From: UBA6168 sp041752395 | GTDB lineage: Bacteria; Bacteroidota; Bacteroidia; Chitinophagales; Saprospiraceae | Length of the DNA: 64,000 nucleotides | Assembly: GCA_041752395.1 (NCBI GenBank) | Contig: JBGSWN010000031.1 | Coordinates: 1 to 64,000, forward strand | Reading direction: 5' to 3' | Part shown: positions 45,170-53,136 of the stretch, one piece after another | Layout: every line of letters begins with the position of its first letter | How positions within the stretch are numbered: the stretch's first letter is position 1 | Notes under the pieces: generated by a model | Seen by the model: only the letters and a program-made list of their open reading frames with translations | Database searches by the model: none | Told to the model about the DNA's origin: nothing | Translations under genes and position numbers: made by a program

Positions 45170-46555
45170 ATGAAGAATTTAGTAAAGCTTTTTGTTGTTG
45201 TTCTTGTTGCAGGTTCCTGGATGTCACCTGCGTTTGGCCAATGCGAGACTTGGCTTAAATCGCCCCAGAAAGATGCACTGGAAGAAGCACACGTGCTTTA
45301 CCGCCAGTTCATGAAAACGGACGAGTACGAAAAAGCATTTCCGTACTGGGAAAAAGCATACAAAGGCGCACCTGCTGCCGATGGCCAGCGTTCCATGCAC
45401 TACACGGACGGTCGCAAAATCTACCTTGAAAAGTTCAAGAAGGAGACGGATGAGGCCAAGAAAAAAGAATATGCCGCCATGGCACTTCGCTTGTTCGACG
45501 AGCAGGGCCAATGCTACCCAGACGAAAAAGCCACCGCTTTGGGCTTGAAGGCTTACGAGATGTTTTACACCATCAATTCGCCCTACCCCGACACAAAGAA
45601 AGCCTGTGATGAAGCGATTAAAGCTGGTGGCGACAAGACAAGCTATGTGGTCTTTCAGCCTTATTCCTCCATCGCTGTTTGGCAGTTCCAGAACAAGCAA
45701 ATGACTGCGGAAGAGGCACGTAACGTTTACACCAAACTGAATGAAATAGCTGACTACGGCATCGCCAACAATGCAAAACTCTCTGATGCATTCAAGCAGG
45801 CTAAGGAGGCAATGAACGCCAGCTTTTTGTCAATTGAAAACGAGATTTTCGATTGCAATTTCTTCAAAAGCAAACTGGAGCCTGACTACCGTGCACACCC
45901 AGATGACACAGAGGTTATCAAGTTTGTTTACAACAAGTTGAAACAGCAAGGGTGTTTGGACGAAGACCCACTCGTAGCTGAGTTGAAGGGACGTTACGAG
46001 ACCATCATAGCCGCTGAAAACGAAGCGAAAATGGCCGCCTATTACGAAGAAAATCCAGGCGACTACGGTATTTCCCTTTTCAAGGAAGGCAAATACAACG
46101 AGGCCTTGGCTAAGTTTGAAGCAGGTATCAGCAAGGAAAAAGCAGGCGCCGGCGACAATGAGAAGCTTGCCAACTACTATTTCTACATGGCCTCCATCGA
46201 GTTCCGCCAACTGAACCGCTACTCCGCTGCCCGTGAAGATGCCCGCATGGCCGCCAAGTACAAGCCAGGATGGGGCCAACCCTACATGCTCATCGGTGAC
46301 ATGTACGCCTCCACCAGCAATTCTTGCGGCAACGATGCCTTCGATGCTGCCCTGGCAGTGTTGGCTGCCATTGACAAATATGCTTACGCAAAATCCATTG
46401 ACGGAGACGTAGCAGGCGAGGCAAACAGCAAGATTGGCCGATACAGTGCCTACTACCCCAGCAAAGAGGAAGCGTTTATGCGCAAGTACACGGAGGGCTC
46501 CTCGATGACCGTTCCTTGCTGGATTGGAGAGACCGTAAGACTGAGGTTGAAATAA
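45170..46555 (+). CDS. Secreted TPR-like protein (paralog 1)
   Basis: 461 residues. Signal peptide about 1-23 (SWMSPAFGQ), mature part starts CETWLKSP. Helical repeats run throughout: LYRQFMKTDEYEKAFPYWEKAYKGAP (about 45-70; cut), YGISLFKEGKYNEALAKFEAG near 305-325, ARMAAKYKPGWGQPYMLIGDMYA near 360. The C-terminal YYPSKEEAFMRKY ... VPCWIGETVRLR is repeated in the next gene (YMPSKEELFQRL ... VPCWIQTTTTIR). Envelope protein, periplasmic or outer-membrane associated. Role unknown. Terminator follows. Confidence 0.8.
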   Translation: MKNLVKLFVVVLVAGSWMSPAFGQCETWLKSPQKDALEEAHVLYRQFMKTDEYEKAFPYWEKAYKGAPAADGQRSMHYTDGRKIYLEKFKKETDEAKKKEYAAMALRLFDEQGQCYPDEKATALGLKAYEMFYTINSPYPDTKKACDEAIKAGGDKTSYVVFQPYSSIAVWQFQNKQMTAEEARNVYTKLNEIADYGIANNAKLSDAFKQAKEAMNASFLSIENEIFDCNFFKSKLEPDYRAHPDDTEVIKFVYNKLKQQGCLDEDPLVAELKGRYETIIAAENEAKMAAYYEENPGDYGISLFKEGKYNEALAKFEAGISKEKAGAGDNEKLANYYFYMASIEFRQLNRYSAAREDARMAAKYKPGWGQPYMLIGDMYASTSNSCGNDAFDAALAVLAAIDKYAYAKSIDGDVAGEANSKIGRYSAYYPSKEEAFMRKYTEGSSMTVPCWIGETVRLRLK

Positions 46556-46589
46556 ACGCCAAAGTTTCCATAGGAAATGAACATTTCCG

Positions 46590-46626
46590 AAGCCCCGTTT
46601 TTTTGAAAAGAACGGGGCTTTTTTGT
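46590..46626 (+). terminator. Rho-independent terminator after TPR paralog 1
   Basis: AAGCCCCGTT (46590-46599) pairs with AACGGGGCTT (46611-46620), followed by TTTTT. Confidence 0.88.
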
Positions 46627-46676
46627 TGTTTTGTGAATTATTCACTCAAAGCAAAAAAGCTCAAAATTCAACACTG

Positions 46677-48080
46677 ATGATGACTAGACTATTTTCCGCA
46701 CTGTTCTTTTTGGCCATGCTGGCAGGCTGCACGCCTAAAACGCCAAAGGCCACCACCGAAACTCCCACCAAGCCGGTGAAAGACCCGAACAAACCCTGCA
46801 AAACCTTTGACGACTCGCAATACCCTGACAAGACGCTCGAAGAGTTTGTGCTTTACAAGGATTTCCTGAAAGCCAACGACTGGACTGGCGCCTGGGAAAA
46901 ATGGCAGTACGTTTATAAAAATGCGCCCAATGCCGATGGCAACCGCTCCACGGTTTACACCGATGGCATCAAGTTTTATGAGCATTTCATGGAAATGGAC
47001 TCCACCAAAAAAGAGGAGTACATCACCGAGATTTTCAAAATCTACGATGCGATGGAGAAGTGCATGGGCGACGGCGGCCATGTCACGGGCCTCAAGGCGT
47101 TCGACTATTTTTTCAAATACCCGACCCGCATTTCGAAAGAAGAGCTGTACAAGCTTTTCAAAAAATCCATCGAACTGGACGGCGGCAAGCCCCGCTATTT
47201 CATCCTGAACCCGTTCACATCTACCTTGGTTGACTTGGCACAGGAGGAAAAAGTACCAACGGCCGAGGCGCAGCAATACAACCAAATCATTCGGGATGCC
47301 ATCGCAAAAGGACTGGCCGAGTGCAAGGGCAAGGACTGCGAGAACTGGCAAATCATCGCCGAATATGCCCCTGCCCGATTGGAGGCGCTGGAATCCATCG
47401 AAGATTTTTACCCATGCAGCTACTACAGTGACAAGTACTACCCACAGTTTCAGGCCAACCCAAAGGACTGCGAAATCATCATCAACACCTACAGCCGCAT
47501 GAAATGGGGCAAATGCGACGACAACGACCCCAAGTTGAAAGCGGTTAACGATGCCTACCTCGCCAATTGTAAAAAGCCGGACGACGACGCACCTACTTGC
47601 AACGAGCTTTTGCGGAGCGGCAAATACCGGGACGCCGTGAAATGCTTGGAGGATGCCATCCCGAACATCAGCAACAACAGCGACAAGGCGAAGTACAATT
47701 ACCTGATTGCCCAGATTTACTTTGCCTACCTGAAGAACTACCCAAAAGCTCGGCAGTATGCCCGTGAAGCATCCCGCCAGCGGCCAGGTTGGGGCGACCC
47801 CTACATCCTCGTTGGCTTGATGTATGCATCAAGTGGCCCAATCTGCGGGCCGGGCCGGGGCTGGGACAGTCAGATTGTCGTTTGGGCAGCCATTGACGAG
47901 TGGCAGCGGGCCAAGTCCGTGGACTCAAGCGTGAGCGGCAAAGCCAACGGCTACATCAACCAGTACAGCCAGTACATGCCCTCGAAAGAGGAGCTTTTTC
48001 AGCGCTTGAAAAAAGAGGGCGACTCGTATTTCGTGCCTTGCTGGATTCAGACGACGACGACGATTCGGGCGAAGCCGTGA
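46677..48080 (+). CDS. TPR-like lipoprotein (paralog 2)
   Basis: 467 residues from ATG 46677 (MMTRLFSALFFLAMLAGC; lipobox LAGC). A Pro/Lys/Thr-rich linker (about 19-40) is followed by the same helical-repeat body as the previous protein (FLKANDWTGAWEKWQYVYKNAPNADG resembles AFPYWEKAYKGAPAADG in the paralog; both end VPCWI...). A longer upstream reading from 46623 would put charged residues before the lipobox, so I reject it. Membrane-anchored counterpart of the secreted paralog, likely duplicated in tandem. Function unknown. Confidence 0.82.
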   Translation: MMTRLFSALFFLAMLAGCTPKTPKATTETPTKPVKDPNKPCKTFDDSQYPDKTLEEFVLYKDFLKANDWTGAWEKWQYVYKNAPNADGNRSTVYTDGIKFYEHFMEMDSTKKEEYITEIFKIYDAMEKCMGDGGHVTGLKAFDYFFKYPTRISKEELYKLFKKSIELDGGKPRYFILNPFTSTLVDLAQEEKVPTAEAQQYNQIIRDAIAKGLAECKGKDCENWQIIAEYAPARLEALESIEDFYPCSYYSDKYYPQFQANPKDCEIIINTYSRMKWGKCDDNDPKLKAVNDAYLANCKKPDDDAPTCNELLRSGKYRDAVKCLEDAIPNISNNSDKAKYNYLIAQIYFAYLKNYPKARQYAREASRQRPGWGDPYILVGLMYASSGPICGPGRGWDSQIVVWAAIDEWQRAKSVDSSVSGKANGYINQYSQYMPSKEELFQRLKKEGDSYFVPCWIQTTTTIRAKP

Positions 48081-48102
48081 TAGGCGATTTGCCCTTATAA
48101 AC

Positions 48103-48139
48103 AAAGGTGACACCTTTTAAAAAGGTGTCACCTTTTTTC
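48103..48139 (+). terminator. Rho-independent terminator after TPR paralog 2
   Basis: AAAGGTGACACCTTTT (48103-48118) and its exact reverse complement (48120-48135), then a T-run. Confidence 0.9.
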
Positions 48140-48476
48140 ATTTTACAAACAATTGTATTGCAAAATTCTGCATCGCCAATAAAATAATAGCCCAAACGCT
48201 TGCAAAATAAAACCCAAGTATTATTTTTGACCCCGAGAACACGAGCTTACGGAAAGAATAGACCCTGAAACCCTCTTCTTCCGCAGCTTTAACTGAACAT
48301 ACATGGTGGGAAAACTTGAAAACCGGGAGGCTTGGCTTTGGCTTTGACTGTGTATGAATATTTCGGCGATTGGTTGGTCGAATTTGAGAAGACAGGGTAC
48401 AAATCAAATCTCACTAAATTTAGCTATCGAACCAAGCAGCTAAACTTAAATAATAGTCTCCATCAAAACATAGCAA
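48140..48476. other. AT-rich spacer with possible coding relic on the minus strand
   Basis: On the minus strand about 48138-48290 reads a hydrophobic segment (KIILGFYFASVWAIILLAM) with no proper start codon, perhaps the tail of a lost membrane protein. Otherwise nothing recognised. Confidence 0.3.
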
Positions 48477-49043
48477 ATGGATTCATTTAAACTCCTAATA
48501 GTCTCATTTGTAGCCTTAGTTTTCATCGGGTGCAAAAAAATCTACGACTTTTCGAGCGGCGTCAATACAGAGGTAATGATGGATTCGTATCAAGGGATTT
48601 ATGGCTCAGGAGATTCATATCCAATCAAGAATTCATTCTACCCTTATGGGAATAAATTATTCACTGAAATCAGGTATTCAAAAGACAAGGACTATAACTA
48701 TCTTTTAATGTTGAACCCTACCGATTCAACAATTTCCTTCGAGTGTCAAGATGGGCAACCGAGGATGATACAGGAAGCAAAAGATATGGAAGGTAACTGG
48801 AGACCAATTGAGTACTGGAGCTTTAGCTTCTGTGGCAATAGTTATGGAACCTATCGATTGAAACCGAGTCAAAAAATCTACTTTAAAATCAGGAAATACA
48901 ATGGCCCCTTTCTTACCAGCCTGAGAGTAAAATATATAATGAATAAGGAAATGAAGTATAGTCCTAATTATTGGGGAATGATAAATCTAAATCAGTTCAT
49001 TAAACCTGAAAAGATTTCTCCGAGACAGTTTTTGGAGCAATAA
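48477..49043 (+). CDS. Putative lipoprotein, unknown
   Basis: 188 residues, ATG 48477. Hydrophobic signal ends in FIGC (Cys19), a lipobox. The mature part is beta-rich, with many Tyr and Asn residues (GIYGSGDSYPIKNSFYPYGN, KIYFKIRKYNGPF), and no known motif. More AT-rich than its neighbours, which may indicate transfer or relaxed selection. Likely a single gene; the next gene lies behind a spacer of CAATCAAACAATTCA words. Confidence 0.6.
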   Translation: MDSFKLLIVSFVALVFIGCKKIYDFSSGVNTEVMMDSYQGIYGSGDSYPIKNSFYPYGNKLFTEIRYSKDKDYNYLLMLNPTDSTISFECQDGQPRMIQEAKDMEGNWRPIEYWSFSFCGNSYGTYRLKPSQKIYFKIRKYNGPFLTSLRVKYIMNKEMKYSPNYWGMINLNQFIKPEKISPRQFLEQ

Positions 49044-49107
49044 CTATACCCCCGCTCTCGCAACCTTGCAACTCCCGAACTTCCAAAGCAGCCATCAACA
49101 ACAATAA

Positions 49108-49146
49108 AACAATCAAACAATTCAGCAATCAAACAATTCAACAATG
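49108..49146. repeat. Two-copy CAATCAAACAATTCAG word tract
   Basis: CAATCAAACAATTCAG followed at once by CAATCAAACAATTCAA, just upstream of the start at 49167. Confidence 0.65.
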
Positions 49147-49166
49147 ACTTTTTAAACTCAATCCAA

Positions 49167-49892
49167 ATGGCAAGCACATCAGAAGCAACCATCGGCAGCA
49201 ACCTCACCAGCCTCGGCAAATTGATTGCCAAGTACACCGACATGGGGGAGGATTACAAACCGGGCAAGGTGGCGTACAAGCTCCCGGCGCTCATCGAACT
49301 GAAGACCACCGCTACCGCTGCCCACAAAGCCGTCGGCGATAAAAAGCAGGCGTATAAGCTCGAAGTGGCCAAGCGAGCCGCAACCTTTAAGCCCCTCGAC
49401 AAGCTGACCACCCGCTGCCTCAACATCTTTTTCACCTCCGATGCACTGGCGCAGGTGAAAGACGGAGCAAAGGCATTGGCCGACAAAATCAGGGGCAAGG
49501 ACACGAGCACACCGCCCGCATCGGGTGGGACGCCGGAGGAAAACAAACACTCGACCCTCCAGCAGTCGTTTGGGATGAAGGCGGAAAACTTCGGCCTTTT
49601 CATCGAGATGCTTCGGGCCGAACCAACCTACTTGCCGGGGAAAAAGGATATTGAGGTAGGGTCTTTGGATGAGTTATTGGTGACGATGCTTGCGAAAAGC
49701 GAAGAGGTGGAAACGGCCTTCGTGGACTGGAAAACCGCCCTGAGCAATCGGGATAAGCTATTTTTCGAGGAAAATACTGGCTTGGTGGACATTGCGCTCG
49801 GCACGAAAAAGTACGTCCTCGGGGATTTCGGCTCGGACTCGCCGGAGTATAAAGCGATAAAAGGTATCAAGTTTACCAGAAAGAAAACCTAG
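49167..49892 (+). CDS. Hypothetical cytoplasmic protein
   Basis: 241 residues, no signal peptide or membrane helix. Largely helical; Lys/Ala-rich first half (VGDKKQAYKLEVAKRAATFK), a Ser/Thr/Pro/Gly linker near 112-125 (DTSTPPASGGTPEENK), then SFGMKAENFGLFIEMLRAEPTY and VGSLDELLVTMLAKSEEVE. I have the impression of a Bacteroidota hypothetical family but cannot name it. Own terminator downstream. Function unknown; coding status secure by codon use. Confidence 0.65.
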   Translation: MASTSEATIGSNLTSLGKLIAKYTDMGEDYKPGKVAYKLPALIELKTTATAAHKAVGDKKQAYKLEVAKRAATFKPLDKLTTRCLNIFFTSDALAQVKDGAKALADKIRGKDTSTPPASGGTPEENKHSTLQQSFGMKAENFGLFIEMLRAEPTYLPGKKDIEVGSLDELLVTMLAKSEEVETAFVDWKTALSNRDKLFFEENTGLVDIALGTKKYVLGDFGSDSPEYKAIKGIKFTRKKT

Positions 49893-49938
49893 GTATCGTG
49901 CCCCCTCGCCGACCGGAATCTCTTGGGCAAAATCATCA

Positions 49939-49971
49939 AAAAAGTCGTCTGCATGTGCAGGCGACTTTTTT
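49939..49971 (+). terminator. Rho-independent terminator
   Basis: 15-base arms (49939-49953 and 49956-49970) with one wobble pair and a TG loop, followed by a T-run; ends the gene 49167-49892. Confidence 0.85.
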
Positions 49972-49986
49972 GTTTAGAAAAAAAAC

Positions 49987-50197
49987 CATTGAGGATATAG
50001 GCACACCAATTGAGGGTTTTGATACCCCAATTGAGGATATAGTCAACCCATTTTAGGATTTAAGCAGTCTGTTTTAGGGGATTGAAATACCAATTGAGGG
50101 GTTAAGCAACCTGTTTTAGGAGATAGGCGCATTGACGGAGGGTATTGGCAACCCAATTTGGGGTTTGGCGAGGCTGATTGTGGGTTTTGATGGTATA
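49987..50197. repeat. 21-bp minisatellite, ten degenerate units in exact register
   Basis: The element (G/T)AGG starts at 49990, 50011, 50032, 50053, 50074, 50095, 50116, 50137, 50158 (as TGGG) and 50179 (as GTGG): ten units of exactly 21 bases with no indel. On the minus strand each unit reads as a heptapeptide with proline at the second position (for example SPKTGCL, NPKLGCQ, YPQLGYQ), with one stop in the seventh unit in that reading. Confidence 0.88.
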
Positions 50198-50259
50198 TCT
50201 GTTCGGTCAGCCGGATGATGCCCTCCGAGATGTATTGAGGATAGGGATGTGAAATTTTT

Positions 50260-50688
50260 TCAAACAGGTTTCTTAAAAAACAAGGCGACCTCGCCATACC
50301 GACCGCCCGCCATTGCTTTTAGTGAATGGCTCACGTCAAAATGAGCGCCGATTTTGCTGGTCCATTTTCCATACGGTAATTGCCGGGCGGCGTGGGTAGG
50401 AATGCCATCCTTTTCAAACAAGGCGAGTTTCAGGAAGCCTTTTTCCAAATTGCCATTGTCGCAAATCTTATAACCGTGTTTGGCAAACAAGTCCACGAAA
50501 GCGCTTCGAGTCTCTTTCATCGGCAATCCCTTTGGCCAGTAGAATCCCCGCTGCCGGAGTGGCCAAATAAAATGGGTCAGGTCAAGGAGCGCCCAAGCTA
50601 TGCAGTTGTATTCGCCAGAAGCGGGGCTTGTTATTTCGAACGGCTCACTAAAGGAGTGGGGAAACTCAGGGGAAGTGAACTGTGCCAT
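50260..50688 (-). CDS. DUF7689-like protein of a two-gene cassette
   Basis: 142 residues from ATG 50688 (MAQFTSPEFPHSFSEPF). Conserved-looking blocks: YNCIAWALLD with a cysteine, a tryptophan-rich FIWPLRQRGFYWPKG, FAKHGYKICDNGNLEKGFLKLALF, THAARQLPYGKWTSKIGAHFD, YGEVALFF. These match my memory of the DUF7689 family. The start lies four bases after the stop of the upstream gene, so both are one operon. Cys, His and the THAARQ block may form an active site, but this is a guess. Followed by the 21-bp minisatellite. Confidence 0.7.
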   Translation of the reverse strand: MAQFTSPEFPHSFSEPFEITSPASGEYNCIAWALLDLTHFIWPLRQRGFYWPKGLPMKETRSAFVDLFAKHGYKICDNGNLEKGFLKLALFEKDGIPTHAARQLPYGKWTSKIGAHFDVSHSLKAMAGGRYGEVALFFKKPV

Positions 50689-50692
50689 GTCT

Positions 50693-51091
50693 TCACGATA
50701 TGAAACCTTTTGATGCACCCCATTTCAGCCAGTCTTCTTTCATTTTCGTCAACTTGCCCACATGACTGGGCTTCACGGGGTTCTCGCCGGTGATTTTGAA
50801 AAGCGCATAAAAAAGGTGCTGGGGGTCTTCCTTCAATTTTATCAAAATAAAAGGTACCACGGACGGCCCCATTTCGATGATGCCCTGATAGGCTGGGTGG
50901 TTGGTAATCTCGGTACCGCTGGAACTCAATAGCGTTTCCCTTTTCCATTGCTGGAACAAGACTTCAAAGCGGCTGGCCAGTTGCTTATCGCTTGGGTTCA
51001 TTGGCACAAAGCGAAGCAGTTTTTGGCGCTCCATCTGTTGCAACTTATCCAACGCCTGCCCATCCAATAACTCTACGGTTACGGTTTGCAT
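50693..51091 (-). CDS. Cassette partner: antitoxin-like N-terminus with HEAT-like C-terminal block
   Basis: 132 residues. The N-terminus MQTVTVELLDGQALDKLQQMERQKLLRFVP (given here in two parts: MQTVTVELLDGQALDKL and QQMERQKLLRFVP) resembles short Bacteroidota antitoxin-type proteins, while the C-terminal part (HPAYQGIIEMGPSVVPFILIKL, FYALFKITGENPVKP, EDWLKWGASKGF) is a single helical block. Immediately upstream of the DUF7689-like gene. Together they look like a two-gene toxin-antitoxin-type or defence cassette, but neither toxicity nor immunity is shown by the sequence. Confidence 0.65.
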   Translation of the reverse strand: MQTVTVELLDGQALDKLQQMERQKLLRFVPMNPSDKQLASRFEVLFQQWKRETLLSSSGTEITNHPAYQGIIEMGPSVVPFILIKLKEDPQHLFYALFKITGENPVKPSHVGKLTKMKEDWLKWGASKGFIS

Positions 51092-51260
51092 GGTATTTCT
51101 TTTAGTTCTACAAAACTAAGGTTTCGTGGGCAAATATGTTGCAACTATTAAAAACAGAAAGGGGCAGCGCCACCCGGCACCGCCCCTTTCATTTATGCTG
51201 TTGAATCAGACAAATGGAGAACCAACGCCCCATTCACCGTTCACAATTCAAAGTTCATCA

Positions 51261-52817
51261 TTAGCGAAACAACTGCGCCATATCCACCTTCTCCCGGATC
51301 ATCCCCTCCAAAGCGGAGATGCTCACCCGCTGCTGCGCCATGCTGTCCCGCTCCCGGATGGTCACGGTGTCGTTTTCCAGCGACTCGAAATCCACGGTGA
51401 TGCAGAACGGCGTACCGATGGCATCCTGGCGGCGGTAGAGCTTGCCGATGCTGCCCGTATCATCGTACTGGCCGGGGAAATTGAACTTGAGGGTGTTGAA
51501 AATATGCTTTGCTTTCGCAACAAGACCCGTTTCATTGCGCTTGAGCGGCATCACAGCAAACTTCAGCGGACTGAGCGCCGGGTGCAGTTTCAGCACGTCC
51601 CGGCTATTGCCTTCGCCATCCGAGTTGTCGCCGACGGCCTCTTCCACGAGCGCATTGCCCATCATGGCGAGGAACATCCGGTCGCAGCCGATGCTCGTTT
51701 CCACCACGAACGGCACATAGTTCTCGTTCGATTCAGGGTCGAAGTATTGCAGTTTCTTGCCAGAAAGTTTCTGGTGTTCGGTCAGGTCGAAGTCGGTGCG
51801 GGAGTGGATACCCTCCAGCTCCCGAAAGCCGAACGGAAACTCGAACTGGATGTCCACGGCGGCATCGGCGTAGTGTGCCAGGTTTTCGTGGTCATGGAAA
51901 CGGAGCTTATCGGGGGAGGTGCCGAGGGCGAGGTGCCATTTGAGGCGGAACTGCTTCCAGTAGTCGTACCAGTCCTTTTGCGTGCCGGGTTTCACAAAAA
52001 ACTGCATTTCCATCTGCTCAAACTCCCGCATACGGAAGATGAACTGCCGGGCCACGATTTCATTGCGGAACGCCTTGCCTATCTGCGCAATGCCGAAAGG
52101 CAGCTTCTGGCGGGTGGTTTTCTGCACGTTGGAGAAGTTAACGAAGATACCCTGCGCCGTCTCAGGGCGGAGGTAGAGCTTGCCTTCTTCCCCAGCGATA
52201 TTGCCGAGCTGGGTGTTGAACATGAGGTTGAACATGCGCACCTCCGTCCAGTTGCGGCTGCCAGTGTCAGGGTCAGCGATTTCCAGTTCATTGATGAGCG
52301 CCGTGAGGGCAGGCATGTCGCCATTGCGGAGCGCCTCGTTCATGCGGGCGTTGATGTCGGCAGCTTTTTGCAGGTACTCTGACACCCGTGGGTTGGTTTC
52401 CCGGTAGAGTTTTTCATCGAAAGTCTCACCGAAGCGCTTCTTCGCTTTTTCGACTTCCTTGTCGGCCTTCTCTTCCAGCTTTTCCATCACACCTTCGATG
52501 AGTTGGTCGGCTCGGTAGCGGCGCTTGCTGTCCTTGTTGTCAACGAGCGGGTCGTTGAAGGCATCCACGTGGCCAGAGGCTTTCCAAGTGCTGGGGTGCA
52601 TGAAGATGGCAGCGTCGAGGCCGACGATGTTCTCGTGCATCTGCACCATGCTTTTCCACCAATATTCCTTGATATTGTTTTTGAGCAAAACGCCGTAAGG
52701 GCCGTAATCGTAAACGGCGCTGAGGCCGTCATATATTTCTGAGGATTGGTAAATGAAGCCGTACTCCTTGCAGTGGGCAGTGAGTTTCTTGAATGCGTCT
52801 GCGGATGTTTGAGACAT
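51261..52817 (-). CDS. glyS: Glycine--tRNA ligase (single-chain, alpha2 type)
   Basis: 518 residues, ATG 52817 (MSQTSADAFKKLTAHC). Class II motif 2 (FRNEIVARQFIFRMREFEQM) and motif 3 (ETSIGCDRMFLAMM) are present, with the N-terminal GFIYQSSEIYDGLSAVYDYGPYG block typical of the archaeal/eukaryal-like dimeric GlyRS that many Bacteroidota use, and a C-terminal anticodon-binding domain with YRRQDAIGTPFCITVD. Charges tRNA-Gly in the cytoplasm. A -7 box TACCTTTG (52927-52934) and a GATTTAC tract lie upstream. Confidence 0.96.
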   Translation of the reverse strand: MSQTSADAFKKLTAHCKEYGFIYQSSEIYDGLSAVYDYGPYGVLLKNNIKEYWWKSMVQMHENIVGLDAAIFMHPSTWKASGHVDAFNDPLVDNKDSKRRYRADQLIEGVMEKLEEKADKEVEKAKKRFGETFDEKLYRETNPRVSEYLQKAADINARMNEALRNGDMPALTALINELEIADPDTGSRNWTEVRMFNLMFNTQLGNIAGEEGKLYLRPETAQGIFVNFSNVQKTTRQKLPFGIAQIGKAFRNEIVARQFIFRMREFEQMEMQFFVKPGTQKDWYDYWKQFRLKWHLALGTSPDKLRFHDHENLAHYADAAVDIQFEFPFGFRELEGIHSRTDFDLTEHQKLSGKKLQYFDPESNENYVPFVVETSIGCDRMFLAMMGNALVEEAVGDNSDGEGNSRDVLKLHPALSPLKFAVMPLKRNETGLVAKAKHIFNTLKFNFPGQYDDTGSIGKLYRRQDAIGTPFCITVDFESLENDTVTIRERDSMAQQRVSISALEGMIREKVDMAQLFR

Positions 52818-52823
52818 GGTCGG

Positions 52824-52852
52824 ATTTACGATTTACGATTTACGATTTACGG
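52824..52852. repeat. GATTTAC heptamer tract before glyS
   Basis: About four tandem copies of GATTTAC, opposite in orientation to the tract at 42953-42975. Confidence 0.8.
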
Positions 52853-52926
52853 ATGGGGTCAGCGTAAATGAAATCTTATGATGTTCGATAAACGGGTTTT
52901 GGGCAGAAAGTTGCCCAAGCGGAGCG

Positions 52927-52934
52927 CAAAGGTA
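52927..52934 (-). promoter_or_regulatory. -7 box (TACCTTTG) of glyS
   Basis: Exact TAnnTTTG on the minus strand, about 110 bases before the glyS ATG. Confidence 0.5.
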
Positions 52935-52955
52935 AACAAGGCGCTTTAAAACTGG

Positions 52956-53132
52956 ATGGTTCGTGAGGTTTACTGGCGTGAATCTTCGATTTCTGGTTTA
53001 AGGTTTCACGGGAACGTCCTTGAACAATTTAAGAAGTAGTGGTTTCGTCCAAACCTGCGTTTCACAAATTCGATAAGTTTGAAATCAAGCTAGAAACTCC
53101 GTGAAACCAGAAACCAGAAACCTTGAAACCCT
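52956..53132. repeat. Intergenic inverted repeat of GGTTTCTGGTTTCA words
   Basis: Left part 52956-53011 (ATGGTTCGTGAGGTTTAC ... TTTCTGGTTTAAGG, TTTCACGG) is complementary to 53099-53131 (CCGTGAAACCAGAAACCAGA and following). Shares its first words with 32936-33096. Confidence 0.7.
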
Positions 53133-53136
53133 TTGG

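Noticed and set aside
48138..48407. 89-codon minus-strand frame after the TPR lipoprotein
   Set aside because: No ATG, GTG or TTG start in a sensible place and only a hydrophobic tail; reported as a possible relic within the spacer entry.
49987..50197. Array considered as a CRISPR
   Set aside because: Units are contiguous 21-base repeats without unique spacers, and no cas gene is nearby.
50043..50297. 84-codon minus-strand frame over the minisatellite taken as a gene
   Set aside because: It begins inside the DUF7689-like gene in another frame and its content is the repeat itself; the heptapeptide reading also meets a stop. Kept only as a finding.
51126..52382. 418-codon plus-strand frame opposite glyS
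   Set aside because: Antisense to a clear glycyl-tRNA synthetase gene.
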